A stretch of DNA of 64,000 nucleotides, taken from the NCBI GenBank assembly GCA_028095005.1, contig CM051462.1:234874473-234938472 (forward strand), written 5' to 3'. The translations under genes were made by a program, and so were the position numbers. The DNA is from Rhynchospora pubera (Eukaryota; Streptophyta; Magnoliopsida; Poales; Cyperaceae). The notes beneath the pieces were generated by a model. The model ran no database searches. It saw nothing but the letters and a program-made list of their open reading frames with translations, and had not been told where the DNA came from. This document shows, piece after piece, positions 45,737 through 58,651 of the stretch. The first letter of the stretch is position 1, and each line of letters opens with the position of its first letter.

Positions 45737-47089
45737 TTGGGTTAAATAAACTTCTAATTATAAATTATTCTTTAAAAAGAATTTAATGATATGATATATT
45801 TTTTTGTTGTTAATTGTCTTATAGAAAAATAGTTGAGAACCAGAACTGCTCTACTAATGACAATTTTAAGAATATTGATTATATAGTGTTCAATCTGTTG
45901 GATTCTTTAAGAAATTACATAATAACTAGAGAATAGAAAGTTAAGGATATCCATGAGAGGTAAAAACTGCACCTGAAAATTGAAATGCTACTAATTCAAA
46001 ATAAACAGTAAAGTAATAATGAAAAGAAGTAAAGAGACGATGATAGAAACTCACCTGAACGGAATGATGCTAAAAAGATAGAAGGCGGCGACAAGAGGCC
46101 ATTGGAGCTTCAGAGCTTGGAAGAAGGAAAAGATGCGTCATGTCCCAAGTCAATACAGGTTTATGTGATGAGTCCAATGGACTCTTTTTTCTTGGGCCGA
46201 AACTTCTGGGGATTTTGTTTTATTTTTCATTTTTCTTCTTCCTCTTTAGGTTGTTTGGAAATTGGAGCTGGACGTGTTAAAGTGTAGTTCTGTTTTAACT
46301 TACAAGTTCTTCCAAGTCGGAATGAAATTAGAGGTTTGAGGCTGAGTTGTTATTATCTAGACTATCAAATGATCAACAAATTTTTCTTTATAACAGGTTC
46401 ACATGCTCGATAAGAATCACTTTTTGGTGTGGTTTTTTAAGCAAAACAAGGACCTTGTAACTGTAGTGCCAACGCTGTTTCAATTTGAGGCACACAAGGA
46501 CCTTGTTGCAGAGTCTGACAAATCTCGGGGCTATTTTGTACATTATTAATTTATTACAGATATTATAAATGCATATCACGGGGATGGGATTAGTCTAAAT
46601 CGACTCGAATCGATTTTAAGTAGCAATTCACCTAGCTTAGAGAGGTTCGAATTTAAATTAATGACTTGTTTTTTCATTTTCATATTTTTAAATAAAAAAC
46701 CTCCTATAATTAAATCATCGTTCTATTGCAAAAGTAAACTTTATACAATAATCTGAATTTTAAAATTAATCTTCAACTAAGAGGGATTTTTAGTACCCTT
46801 TTAGTGCGTCATGCCACATTTAGGTTAAAGATTGAATTAATATACGGTCAAAAGAGCTAATTTTAAAGATAATTAAGCAGTTATAAGGAAGTTTGTCATT
46901 TTTTATAACTTTTGATTTGTTATAATCAAATTTAAAATGTAACTTTTTATGTAAATGCATGACTACAAAAAATTAACACGCTTGCAATCTAATTTATTTA
47001 CATAAGAATCAACTAATATGAACAGTGTATTATGAATTAATTTGATTTTAATAATGATTTTGCTATGGAGGTAATTAACGCAGAGGATG
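45737..47089. other. Spacer right of the copia element
   Basis: AT-rich. The segment 46045-46180 could be a minus-strand leader exon (strong donor TTCAG|GTGAGT near 46054) facing the transposon, but no protein continues from it. No gene recognised. Confidence 0.35.
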
Positions 47090-47225
47090 TCCTTTTTTTT
47101 TAAGATAAACCACCTAACTTATTTTAAAATTAAAGTTCTATGAAAGATCCTCAACCGAGTTTTGAACCTGCGACTTTTCACTCAATGAGTATTGTTCTTT
47201 GTCACTAGATCAAGAACTGACTCTT
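47090..47225 (-). repeat. tRNA-derived SINE candidate
   Basis: On the minus strand: an A-box-like TGATCTAGTGACAAAG, then 'gtcgcAGGTTCAAAAC' as B box, a unique stretch, and a run of nine A near 47092-47102. This order is that of plant tRNA-derived SINEs. Target duplications were not found. Confidence 0.5.
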
Positions 47226-48512
47226 TGAGAGGATTCCCTTTGGTGGGCTCCATTTCGGCTATAAATCAAGGGTTAAATTTTTGCATACATTAAAACAAGA
47301 ATATTATTATAGAAACTAGAAAATGATGTGTAGCTCTCGCACCGGGTCTTCACGAAAAGGAAAGTAAAAAATGACGGAGTGTCAGCAGGGCAAGGGGGGA
47401 AACAAACAATGGGTGAATAATATTAACCGTTTCTTGTGGCCTGATCACAGATGTTGAGCTGTATCCATTTTCGAGGCCTCAATGGGGCCGAAAAAAAATA
47501 AAATAAAATAAAAAAACTAATCATTTCTTAAAGCTATTATCTACACGATCACTGATCATATCGATTCCAGATTATTCTCAAAACGAAAACAGAAATTACT
47601 CAAATAAATAATGCACCAAATTAAATATCACAATAGAATATTTATTTTGTCTCAGCTGTAACCTCAAAATCATAATGCAAGACTGGTCTCAGATATCATA
47701 GCAAACGTGGTTGAAGTTAAAAAAAAAAAGTAAGATCAATGGAGTACATAAGAAATTGGGCCCTAATTAAATGAGAAGGTGAAAGAAGAAAACAAAAACA
47801 ACGAAATGCAAAAGTAATTAACAAATGAAACTTAACCAATAATCTATTCCTGTTACAACAAGATTTATTTAAACTAAGACGAGGCGCCTCTAATCGACAA
47901 CCAACCCATAAAAAGGATGAGGCGCCTGTGGCATCCCTTATTGCTTCAATCGCTGCGCATAAAATCACAGAGGTCAAAACTAATTCCAGAGCTAATAATA
48001 CACAAAAACGCACTGATTAATTTAATATCAATAAATATAATTAACCATCTTTTCAAACCAATTCACTAAATTGTGCCATCTCTTTTCAATCTCAAGTAGT
48101 ACCAAATGGTACAGTATCATATCGTATCATATGATATCATCTGCATATACGTCAGTTATATAATTATATTGTAATCTAAACTCTGTTTTTATCGCTGCCT
48201 CCAGAGCAGATTCCTGTTGAAAACTCTGTTTGCCGCAACATTAATTGAAAGTTGAAATTCTTATATTGTAAAAGATTGTAGCAAGATCGAAACAAGGAGA
48301 ATAAATGGAAGGAAATTCAGACAAAACAATTAGAAACAAGCAAATAGCAAGCTGCAAGCTACAGACACAAATGTAGGCAGATTGAATACAGAGTTGAAAC
48401 TCATCGCCTCAATCGGTGCAAAAATTAGAAACAAAGAATTGTAATAATGTTCAAGGCTTCAAGCTAACTCAAAGATAAGGAAAACAAAATGAATTTGAGA
48501 AACAATAGAAAC
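47226..48512. other. Spacer and 3' side of the NBS-LRR gene
   Basis: Contains the 3' region of the NBS-LRR gene (transcribed left). A minus-strand acceptor-like TTATGCGCAG near 47960 could start a 3'-untranslated exon. A short TATCATATGATA palindrome lies near 48120-48140. Confidence 0.35.
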
Positions 48513-51500
48513 TCACCAAAAATCAATGTAGGGGACATGCTTGCATATGTTGCGGACCTCATTTTCAAATGCCTCATTGATTTTATCATCATAAGATGGA
48601 AAAGTCCATAGTAGCTCTTGAAGGACGGTCAGATGTTGCAGCTCTTCAGGAACACGCAACAGAGGACAGCCAATTATATGTAGTTTATTAAGCGTGGGCA
48701 TAGCACCCTTCTCTATCTTCCATTCCTCCAATTTTCGCAATTGCAACAAGATGAGTGTTTCTAGCCGGCTGAATCCTCTGTTATGGCAGCTCATTTGTTG
48801 AAATATGGCTGCACTTAGAGCAAGATACCTGAGGTTCTCTAACTTCTCCAACACTGGCATTGGATCTTCCCGAAGACGTGTGTTTCCAAATGACAACCGA
48901 GTGAGGTTGATAGGGAACATACCAACATCAAGAGATATTTCCTTATGGTTATGGTAGGGCCGTTCGTACTCTAACAAAAGAGTTTGTAAACCATGATAAA
49001 ATGGAAAACTCCTCATATCAATTATAGTTAATGGGGCATCATCGCCTTCTATATGAAGAGAATTGAGATGCTTCAGAGTACCTAGTAAAGTGGCGATAGT
49101 ATTCCATTGAAATACCCCACGAATGATTAAGTTCTTCACATTGGGTAACTTTGGTATCCCTTCGACCTCCCACGATTCTCTACTGCTCACTCCTTGTAAA
49201 GTTTGTAAATTTATTAGATCCGCTGATGATGGGGGACCGGAAGAAGGTCTTCTTCCCCAATCGGGTAGAAAAACATGCCTTAATGTCTTCACATGCCAAA
49301 CACAATCAGGTAGGTCACAATCAATCCTGCTCCGTCGGAGATCAAGGGTCTGCAAAAATCTCATACCACCTATGAACGTTTGGAAATTATCCACATCCAC
49401 CTCGCTTCTAACCTCCAATCCGACTTTAACATACCTTAATTGACTCAATTCCCCAAACTTCTCCGGTTTATGTCTATTGCCAAACCCAAAACTATTTAAC
49501 ACTTTAAGATACTTAAGCTCAGAAAATTTTGGCACGTCCGCAGAACAAAAGAGAGAGCGTAGATTTGGAGTTGCCGATGCTATTGATTGGCCAAGTAATT
49601 CTCTTTCTTCCATTATTATGTCCCTGCCATAATTGATTACCAAGCGCCGTGTTTGGCTGCAATTATGTATGTCATCTATCTTTGAACTGGTCCTGAGGAA
49701 GTCATTTTCTTTGGCTTTTTGAATGGCAAGATCACGCAGGACATCATGTATACGGCACCTTGCGATCGATCCATCAAAATCTCTGTCCGTTACTTGAATC
49801 ATGCTTCTGTTGAACATATTGAGTGTCATTTAATGAGAAAGCATATTTGAACTTTTCTACTTAGCAAATAAATATACTATATAAATGCCACATGCAATTT
49901 TCCAATTAATACAAATATATTTCCACTACAATCAACAGAAAAAAGGAAAAAGTAAAGTGATATAATGAAGAAATTTGTACCACCAGGACTAGGTGCAAAT
50001 ACTCATATTTCTTCATTCTAGTATTTTATTTATGCAGTGTTATGGTATGTTGCGAGGGAAGACATAAGAGTGTGCATTATATATGGATGGCAAAAGTAGT
50101 TTTCGAGGCCTTGTACGAAGCACATGTGCTGCTTGTTGCGTCAAAAAAATTGTTTGTCGGTATGATTAAAACTTGGCAATTCATCTAATTTATCAAAAAT
50201 TAGCTATCAAATTAATATCTAAAAACTTATGTGAAAATAATAATTGTCATAACCGTAATAATAATTAGACCGTAGAGAATTTGTGGCGCAAGTAATTTGT
50301 AAAAATTACTGAAGTGACTTATGAATTAGTTCCATAATTTGTAAAAATTGTCTTACGAAACCAAGTTAACCTATCCAGTTTAAGAGTAAATATTTGCATT
50401 CATTTAGTATAAAAGAAAGCGGTTAAATAAATAAAGGATTGTTTTAATTAATACATATTGTTCTTACAAGTAAATCTTGACGTCAAATGAGTTTGAAATT
50501 TTGAATTTGGACTTGTAAGTTTAATTTTTACACAACGTTTGATGTAACATTTTTTTTATTTGATAAAATTTGTTGATTTAGCAATCGCCAGCGAACTTTA
50601 AATAAAAAAAATTATAAATTTGACATCTACATGAACTCATTACTTATAATGTAGATCGACTGCAATAATTTGAAATATCATTATGAATTTGACATCTACA
50701 TAAACTCTTAAATGCATCAAGGGGTTTAAATGCGAAGTTAATAAATATATCATTTTACCTATTTTTAATTTTAAAAATATTAAGCTCCACGGTTAATGCG
50801 TTATCTATTTTATTTTTCCTTTATTTTAACTCCATTATATTTCACACTTTTCTATCTATACTCTTATCCCGGACACAAGTCAGATTGAAACTAGAAAATA
50901 GGCCGACTGCCGACCGGGCTAGTTGTACATCGAACCCAAGGATACCCTATTATAATCGTTTAAAACTATATCTAAATTATTATATATACTCATTAAATGC
51001 CTCCGATGTGTGAGCAATTAAAGAAATAAAATAACGATATTATTTTTTTTTCATGCCGCGTTTCAATTGTTTAGAAATCAAGAAGAATAGCTTTTTTCTA
51101 TGCATCCAAACAAATTAGGAATAATAAAAAAAAAATAGCTTCTTTCTATAAATAGCTTCTTCCAACAATTATATGTACATAATTTCAACAAAAATAGCTA
51201 AATGAAATTCTGTGTGCTCTTTAATTTGTACTTTATTTAATATTAAAATAATAATTTTTAATAATTTACTTAAATTAATAGAGCAAGGTTCTGATGCCAC
51301 ACTTTTTTGGTGCCACAAATGCCACACTTTGCTTTTTTATTTTAAATTTTAAAAAATTAAAATATAATCGTCCGATCCTAACCGTTAATCTTGTTTATTT
51401 TAACGATGGATACATTGTCATAAAATTTTATAATTTTTTAAGTTTATTTGATGCATGATCAAAAGGTCAAAATAACTAAAATAGATTAATTCTAATATGT

Positions 51501-54159
51501 CCATTTTTCAACAACTTGATCAAGTATCAAATAAAATTTAAAAATTTTGAAATTTTAGGACAACGCATCTGTCATTAAAGTGAACGAGATCAACGGTTCA
51601 GATCAGACTATTATATTTTAATTTTTTAAATTTAAAATAAAAAAAGCAAAGTGTAGCACCAAAAAAATGTGGCACTAGAACCTTAATATTAATTTGTTTA
51701 TTTCTAACTCACCAACCAAACAACATTTCTTCTTCCCGGAATAACACTCTTCCCAAAATTCTTCCTAAAATTCTTATTCCTTCATTATTCCCATACCATC
51801 CAAATGAGCCCATGAACAATATATGTCTGACATAAAAGATAGGTGGTTCAATCTACCAAGTATATCTCTTTCTAAAAATAAATTGTTTAAACATTGTATG
51901 TCTTTTTTTCTATTAAAGTCTAAAATTAAAATCTGGACCACAAATCAGATTAGATGACACAAATCAATGGTCTATATCTGATACATAGATTGTTGCACCT
52001 CTTGTTGCAATTGTTATAACTTTTTATGGGTGTTTTTATAAGCATTAGGGATATAGCGCCATACTGGTATTCGAATTTTATTTTAATTCAAAATTAGTAT
52101 AGTATAATGTTCACCACATTATATTATCGTCTGTTGTTTGATCGGTAAAATACTAATCACTCTATATATTAATCATGAAATTTGTTATAATTAATCATTT
52201 ATGTCCTTGTCCTCTCTCGGAGTTTTTTTTAATTTGTCCATTAATTTTGTGAAAACTCACAGGCAAGGTTTTTTAAAACATTTGGCGAAGTTAAATTTAT
52301 TATTATATTATTACAAGGATCCAATAATAATTAAGTGTAAAATTCCAAATTTCATAGTTCAATAGTAATGTTGTGTTATTGTGTTGTGTATAATACTTTT
52401 GAACATTTAACAGCCAATGAAAAATGGTGATACTATAAATAGACAGTTTACTTCCAAAAAAAATAAAATAGTACCTCTGGGCCAAATCTTCCAAAAAATT
52501 ATGGGCAGTATCTTCTAGTGTTTTATTTTCTTCTTGCGGTACGAATCCTTCCGCAATCCACATCCGAAGCAAGGGACCAACATCAATTTTGTAATCTTCA
52601 GGATATGCTGCGAAGTACATGAAACATGACTTTAGAGCAAACGGCAAGTCCTCGTAACTAGTATTTATGATGGCCAAACATCTTTCTCCATCATTGGCCC
52701 AATTCATTGTGTTCCTCCTCTTATCCCAAGCAACATAGCTTGCCGGTATTCTTGATAACAGTCCACCCAAAACTACCAATGCAAGGGGCAAACCACCACA
52801 TTTTTTAGCAAAGTCTTTACTGATTTCGTACAAATCAGTAGGACACTCTTCATTGGCATTTCGGTTAGGAAGAGCTTTCTTTAGGAAAAGCTCTAAGCTT
52901 GGTTTCTCTGTTAAAAATTGAAGTTTGTATGGTACGCTTATGGGATCGGCTACCTCAGCAACATTTAAAAATCTAGTGGTTATGATTATTCTACTTCCGT
53001 TATTTGCATCGGGAAAAATGGCTTCAATTAAGGGCCATAAATTAGTTGTCCAAATATCATCCAGGAGAACGAGATATTTTTTGTTTGTGAGAGACTGGTA
53101 AAGTTTATTGAGCTGGTGTTCGCTAAGATCTTTAGGCGGTTCGATTTGAAGTTGCTCTGCGATCTTTTGCAAAATATCAATTAATTCAAATGTCTGAGAG
53201 ATGGTCACCCATATGCGAATCTCAAACTGCCCCTTGACAGCTTCACTGTAGAAACAAACGTAGATTCAAATTTCAGATTTTAAGTTTTAAGCAAATGAGT
53301 ATGCAGTAAATGAAGTACAGAGAGGCAAATCTAAGTAGAATATGGTACGTTAATGGTCCAATATTTCTTATACATACAAGCATCATTAAAATAAATCAGT
53401 TTCTTCCACGAAATATGCCTATTTTATACAACCAACTATGCTGGAATCTTACGAGTTTGAGGCAAAAGCAATAACAAAATGGCAGAGAAAATTGAACTTG
53501 AAGTTGAGATTATTTATAGATCAATCAATAGTGTGCTCATACCTATTGTATACTTTTCGAGCAAGAGTTGTCTTTCCAAGCCCGCCGACACCTACAATTG
53601 AGATCACGGAACGCCTTGTGGTCTTTTCGTCAAGCAATAAACTGATAATTTTCTCTCTATCATCATCAAAGCCGATAATACCAGCTTCATCAACATCAGA
53701 AGGCACGAGCAGCTGAATCGGCTGTCTGATCTCTCCTTCAATGCCCTCTCCTATATTAGTTATTCCATATGTGACTCTACTTTCATTGATCTCTTGAATC
53801 CTTGTCATGATCTGATTGATCTCATCCCCAAGTTTATGAACAGCTGGAAGTTTCTTAGTTTTCACAAACAACCTCTTGATAGCCTCCCTCTTGCCCGGCT
53901 TTGTTTCAGGAACCATTAAAAGAAAAGTGTCGATGACATCTTCTATCCAATAGGCAAGATCTCTCACCTCCTTCACCCACTGCTTCTGCCTCTCATTTAC
54001 AATGTGCTTTGTGTCAGCATCTTTGAGGAATGCCTGAATCCGGATCAATTCACGGCTCACCTTCTCCACTTGGTTGCTAACACCATGTAGGTGCAGCACC
54101 TCCTTGACAAACGCATCCCCTAGCTTTCCTAAAACAAAACTCACTACACTCTCAGCCAT
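48513..54159 (-). CDS. CC-NBS-LRR immune receptor (RPP13-like CNL)
   Basis: Exons 54159-53543, 53245-52475 and 49806-48513 join in frame to 893 aa, full length for a CNL. The coiled-coil domain has the EDVID motif (YWIEDVIDTF, near residue 75). The NB-ARC has a P-loop GVGGLGKTT (about 190-198), RNBS-A FEIRIWVTISQ, kinase-2 YLVLLDDIW (about 262-270), RNBS-B GSRIIITTR, GLPL in CGGLPLAL (about 356), RNBS-D CFMYFAAYP and an IHD variant of the MHD motif (about 482-484). About 400 residues of leucine-rich repeats follow. Such proteins sense pathogen effectors in the cell and trigger defence. Both introns are GT-AG; the second is 2.7 kb and contains a MITE. No broken motif was seen. Intron 1 splits the region just after the P-loop. 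Confidence 0.92.
49807..52474 (-). other. Second intron of the NBS-LRR gene
   Basis: A 2668-bp AT-rich intron between RNBS-D and the MHD region. It carries the MITE at 51285-51684; no other element or gene was recognised. Confidence 0.8.
51285..51684. mobile_element. MITE, family 5, inside NBS-LRR intron 2
   Basis: 400 bp. The ends are inverted: AAGGTTCTGATGCCACACTTTT on the left reads closely as AAGGTTCTAGTGCCACATTTTT on the complement of the right end. Similarity continues through 'tttattttaaat', 'aaattaaaatataat' and 'gaaccgtt'. No clear target duplication. Confidence 0.75.
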
Positions 54160-55117
54160 ATCTCAATCCCCGCTGTGTTATTTGAGTTGAAAGAGTGGCT
54201 AACTTGAAAAGAAGCTATGAAAGTCGAAAGAGTGGTTGTACAGAAAACAGGCTATAACACAGGAAGTGTAATGAGTGCGACTACTCACTGAGTAAGGCTG
54301 ACTCATTGAAAACCTCACCATGGGAAAGTTTTTTTATTTTTATTTATTCACCTGTTCATTTGTTATTTACTTATATTTAATTATTATCATAGGTTATCAT
54401 TATTTTGTTTGCCGACCATGTGAAAGGGAGTCATCTCGTGCAGTACAAGTACTAACGCCAAGGAAGTAGTCCCGTTCCCGTACACTCCAGTTGTATTAAG
54501 ATATAATTTTTTCCCCATCTTTTTAGTTTTTATGTTAGAATTTTGAAAGATGCTCTATTCATCGAACGACTTGATTTTTTGGCCGAATGCTGGGAACTTG
54601 TTCCTTCCGCAGAATCCGCACGCGTCTTCCTAAATTTCACATGCAATGCTCCTGATGAATTTAATTTAGTTTAATTTTTAGTTAAACTTGATCACGGATG
54701 GATGCGCAACATCTGACGGGTGTCTTGACGAAAAGACAACAGGAACAAACATTATTCGGGGATGCGAAGCGAATATGTAATAAACGCTCGTGAGGCAGTT
54801 GTCAGCGACCTGCTACATGCAAGGACAGTCAGTATCAGCCACAGAACAATCAAGTCGGAGCCATTTAAGTCAAAGTCGACACGGAGCATTGGACCGCCTT
54901 TAATGGCCAATTGTGTAAGATATTGTTATTTTATTTCGTTTTCCTATGTTAATATTTAAATATTTATAATAAGATGCTCTATTATGGAACCTACTTTATT
55001 TTTTTATTCGTATGGACAGTCCCTCTTGTCCCCTTGCATTGCATGCCATAAGGTAATTTTTACAGTTTACTTTGCCCGTTAATTTTCACAAGAGGCGGTC
55101 CTGAAGGAATTCAGATC
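54160..55117. other. NBS-LRR promoter and spacer
   Basis: Upstream region of the NBS-LRR gene, transcribed left. I saw no distinctive regulatory cluster. No other gene recognised. Confidence 0.35.
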
Positions 55118-55289
55118 TGGTGCCGCGCGGCACACCATGCAGCGCGGTATTCTAGCTGTCTGATCAAGATTCAATGGACAAGGGAGCTCCGTGTATGTAA
55201 CCTAGATTGATAGTTCCGTAAAAAATAAACCGTCCGATTAAAATCAGACGGCTCGTACGCGCGCTGCACGGTGTGCCGCACGGCACCAG
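55118..55289 (+). mobile_element. GC-tipped MITE, family 4 (copy C)
   Basis: About 172 bp and the best preserved of the family. It starts CTGGTGCCGCGCGGCAC and ends GTGCCGCACGGCACCAG; each tip is itself palindromic around GCGCGGC. Sub-terminal 'atgcagcgcg' and 'cgcgctgca' also pair. It is too short to code. Confidence 0.8.
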
Positions 55290-56929
55290 ATTCGGGTCCG
55301 TCCTGAAGATGTATATTTGTCTATTTGATAACATACACATAATTCAATTCTACCTATTCTGATCACTTGACTCGTCTATATATTGTCTTGGATATTGTTT
55401 AATCACATAATTTTATACTTTCTGTAATTGTGATCTCGATAAGCAAATTTGAGTCGTTTGAAATTTAAGAAATTTCTATAAGTTATAAACTTATAATTAA
55501 TTGTTCCATGCAGAAATCAAAATTAAATCAAAACATATATTATTCGGCAGTTTAAGATCCGACTCCGAAACAACTATTTACGTACAGTTTTTGGAAGAGT
55601 TCTTCCATCCGATCCGTCCATCTCTCCTCCTTCCATCTTCTCCGCCCGATTGCATCTGGCACATATCGTGTCGCTCATTCCTTCTCTGGAATCCTTTTCT
55701 TCTCCGCCTCTATTTTTTCTCTGTGCCTTGGTGCGTCGTTTTGGCTTCTCAAGGGTCGCCATTCGCTGCCTCGATTTCGTCCGCCATGTGGTCCTTGTAC
55801 GGAGGCCTGTCGAATAAAGGATTAGTACGGTGGCTCTGCTGCAGTGTGGTCTCGGTTCTATGAGCCCTAACTTTTCTTCTCTATTCTTCTTCGTTGCTTT
55901 TCTGTGCTACTGGCCCACGGACCATGGTACTTTAGCTTTGCCTCTTCGATTTCTGGAGAGTTGTCCTTGCGATGAGTTATTTTCCTATCTAAGGTTCGCC
56001 TCTCATCCTTTCTTTCTTTATTTTCTTTTCATTTTCCGAATCCCCTTCTGTTGTTAGCGAGTTTACTCCCTTTTCTTTCTCTGATTTTTTCTCTATTGCA
56101 GGTTTCGGTATTTATGTTGTCTATTTTCGATTTTATTTCAACGTTTTTGTGAGTTTTCTTTTTTATTTTTTCCCCCTTTTTTTCCCAAGACCTCTGTAAT
56201 TATGCTCTGATTGTATGCTTATTGCTTTGATTTTATACTTATTGCTTCTACTTCTTCATTCGGGGTGAAGGGATTACTGCTTCCTCTACTGCTGTCATTT
56301 TGTTGTGCTCCGATATTGTTCTAGCTGCCATTAACACAGTTAGATACACTCATTCCATGACTAACTGGTATGTAATCTTCAACTCTTTTGTTTGTGCATC
56401 TAACTGGCACGTAATCTTCAACTCTTTTGTTTGTGCATCTAACTGTGCCAGTTAGATGCACTCATTCCATGGCTAACTGGTACCAGATACACTCATTCTC
56501 TCAACTTTTTTTTAGCATGTACATTGGAGTTTATTTGGTTCTACCTCTCTGATTTTGCTCTTGACATGTATTTTTTTGCCTATCCAGATGAGGCTCTTGA
56601 TTAAAAACTCAACTGTGTGAATAAGAATAAGTTTCAAAAAGAGGAGTTAATGAAGCATTGCAAGTTCTTCTAAATTGAATGGAGGTCTCATTCAAGGTAA
56701 TTGTGTACTCAGCAAATAATATTATATGGCTGATTTCCAACTGACATGAATATTTATTGTCAACCAAAATATTTGAGAAAGAAAAAAGACATAGAAAGAA
56801 TTGAGCGATGGCACATATTGAAACAGCATTGATATTGTTCATTATATAGTACATCTCTGGTACATATGACATATCATACGAGGCGCTGCTATTGACTTAT
56901 TTTTTCTATATAGAGCACACAATACTAAT
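55290..56929. other. Spacer with short repeats
   Basis: Pyrimidine-rich between 55600 and 56250 with several short frames but no recognised protein. At 56370-56480 the phrase with 'taactgg' and 'gtaatcttcaactcttttg' is repeated in tandem (about 40-bp unit), next to inverted copies of 'gccagttagatg'. Confidence 0.4.
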
Positions 56930-57780
56930 GCTTGGCGTCCATTGTTGATCTGAAGAATAGATACCAATGGTTCTACAAAGCATGCAAGAAATGTGCAAGC
57001 AGGATCCAAGATCTAGAAACTGCACCTAAATGCCCAAAATGAAATGTCTCCAGGAATGATTTTGTGTGCTGGTATGTGAAAATACACTCTATCAGCTATA
57101 CTGATCAGCTTATTTAATTTTCATACATACCTAAGTACCTAACAGTATAATTTAATAATCCAAGGTACATGCTTGAGCTCCCAGTTAGGGACGCTACCGC
57201 GGCGGCTGATATCAATGCACTAGGCAGAGTAGAAACAATGATCGTTGGAAAATAGGCTGCCAATATAGCCAAAAAAATATGGAAAGATTCATTATGAGGC
57301 ACCGCCCGGAGTTCATAATAGGGAATACTTTCCTATTCACTCTTCTACCAGAAGAATCTTGTATGTATCCTGGAATAAGAAAGAATACTGTTACTCACAC
57401 AAAAGGTTTTCTGCCTGATGTGATGCAATGCTTCCCTTCCAAGCACCTGAGCAAACACCAGCACTTCTTGATAAAACTTTGCTGAAACACATAGGTTATC
57501 CATCCCCACAAAACAAAATCTGTTTCATAAGTAGTTTTGCAATCCAGCAAGCTAACAAAAATAGACAGAAAAAAATAAATAAGTATATAAATGGTCACCA
57601 GATGCATCCATCTCCTAATTATATAAACACACTGACTTTTTTTTTTAACATTTCAGCCATGAAGATCCTCCAGCAAATTCTCTGGAACAACATGTGCCCA
57701 TTCGAAAAGAAACAGCACGGCCAAAGCTGGAGACACTGTCCACAGAAACAAAGAGCATGATAGAATATTCCATTGAACAA
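56930..57780 (+). pseudogene. RPA1-like (replication protein A, C-terminal domain) pseudogene
   Basis: A chain of degraded exons matches the C-terminal OB fold and zinc ribbon of plant RPA1-like proteins: RYQWFYKACKKC at 56960-56995, then KCPK, where the last zinc cysteine is replaced by a TGA (57040-57042). A plausible intron 57073-57163 (GTATGT...CCAAG) follows, then YMLELPVRD and a stop at about 57253. Relics then continue: KKIWKDS, EFIIGNTFLFTLLPEE, MYPGIRK and, after a frame change, PFQAPEQTP and ARPKLETLS to about 57780. Proteins of this type occur as plant genes and inside Helitrons. No N-terminal OB folds were found. Dead copy. Confidence 0.6.
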
Positions 57781-58651
57781 GCCACCAGACAAAAACAAAC
57801 ACCAAGTAAAATTTTTCTTTTTTTTTATAAAGAAAATAAATAAATCACAAATTTCGATCTGAAGTTCTGAACACTTGCCACTCTTGCTATAATATAGAAT
57901 ATAGAGATGAATCTGCTGTCATACCAGCATCTATCGGAACAAGTCGCTTTGCCAAAAAGAGGCTTTTTGCCAGTTCAGCACAACAAAGTGGTGATAAGTA
58001 CACTCCCACTACAGAACAACACTATGAATTCAAATGATGTCAGTTCTTATTTTTAAACTCATCCAACACATAAACAAGCTTTTTGTCTTGCAACACAACG
58101 TTAGGACCACACTCTGGACAACATCCGTAGAAAATCCTCAATACCCCAAGAACATCAACTTGCAAAGGAATGTTACCGTCTCCAAAGTAACATGATTACA
58201 CTAGCACAAGTGACCGGTATTCTCAAATCAATTAGAAATAATGTGCTTCTTCACAAATTCAGACCGAAATAATAAATGCTATCTAACACTCAACATAACT
58301 GGCTATGATCAAATGATACTTTTCATTCATTGATCATGCCATATGATATCTTTCGATAAGAAAAAAATTGTTCACACCAGCAGACATCTACTAATTTCTT
58401 CACGACATTTATTTTCAGGCCGACCAAGCAAGGAGACAGCTCAACAAGACAAATGTCGTTTTGCTTTCATAGATTTAAATACAAACCTAGAGTTCTTACT
58501 TTTGTATTCATGTAGCCAAGGAATGGCAGTGCACAAGGGGTAAAAAACCATTTTGGGCTTATTTACAGTAAAGTAACGAACCAGTATGTACATGATCAAT
58601 AGTTTTTGTATGCTCATTCAAGGTCTCATTGCAAGTTCCACATCTATAAAT
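57781..58651. other. Spacer
   Basis: AT-rich flank between the RPA-like relic and the second copia element. Nothing recognised. Confidence 0.35.

Noticed and set aside
47717..48013. 98-codon minus-strand frame
   Set aside because: No recognised domain; may be part of the 3' untranslated region of the NBS-LRR gene.
55501..55863. 120-codon frame in a pyrimidine-rich stretch
   Set aside because: No family motif, biased composition, no supporting splice context.
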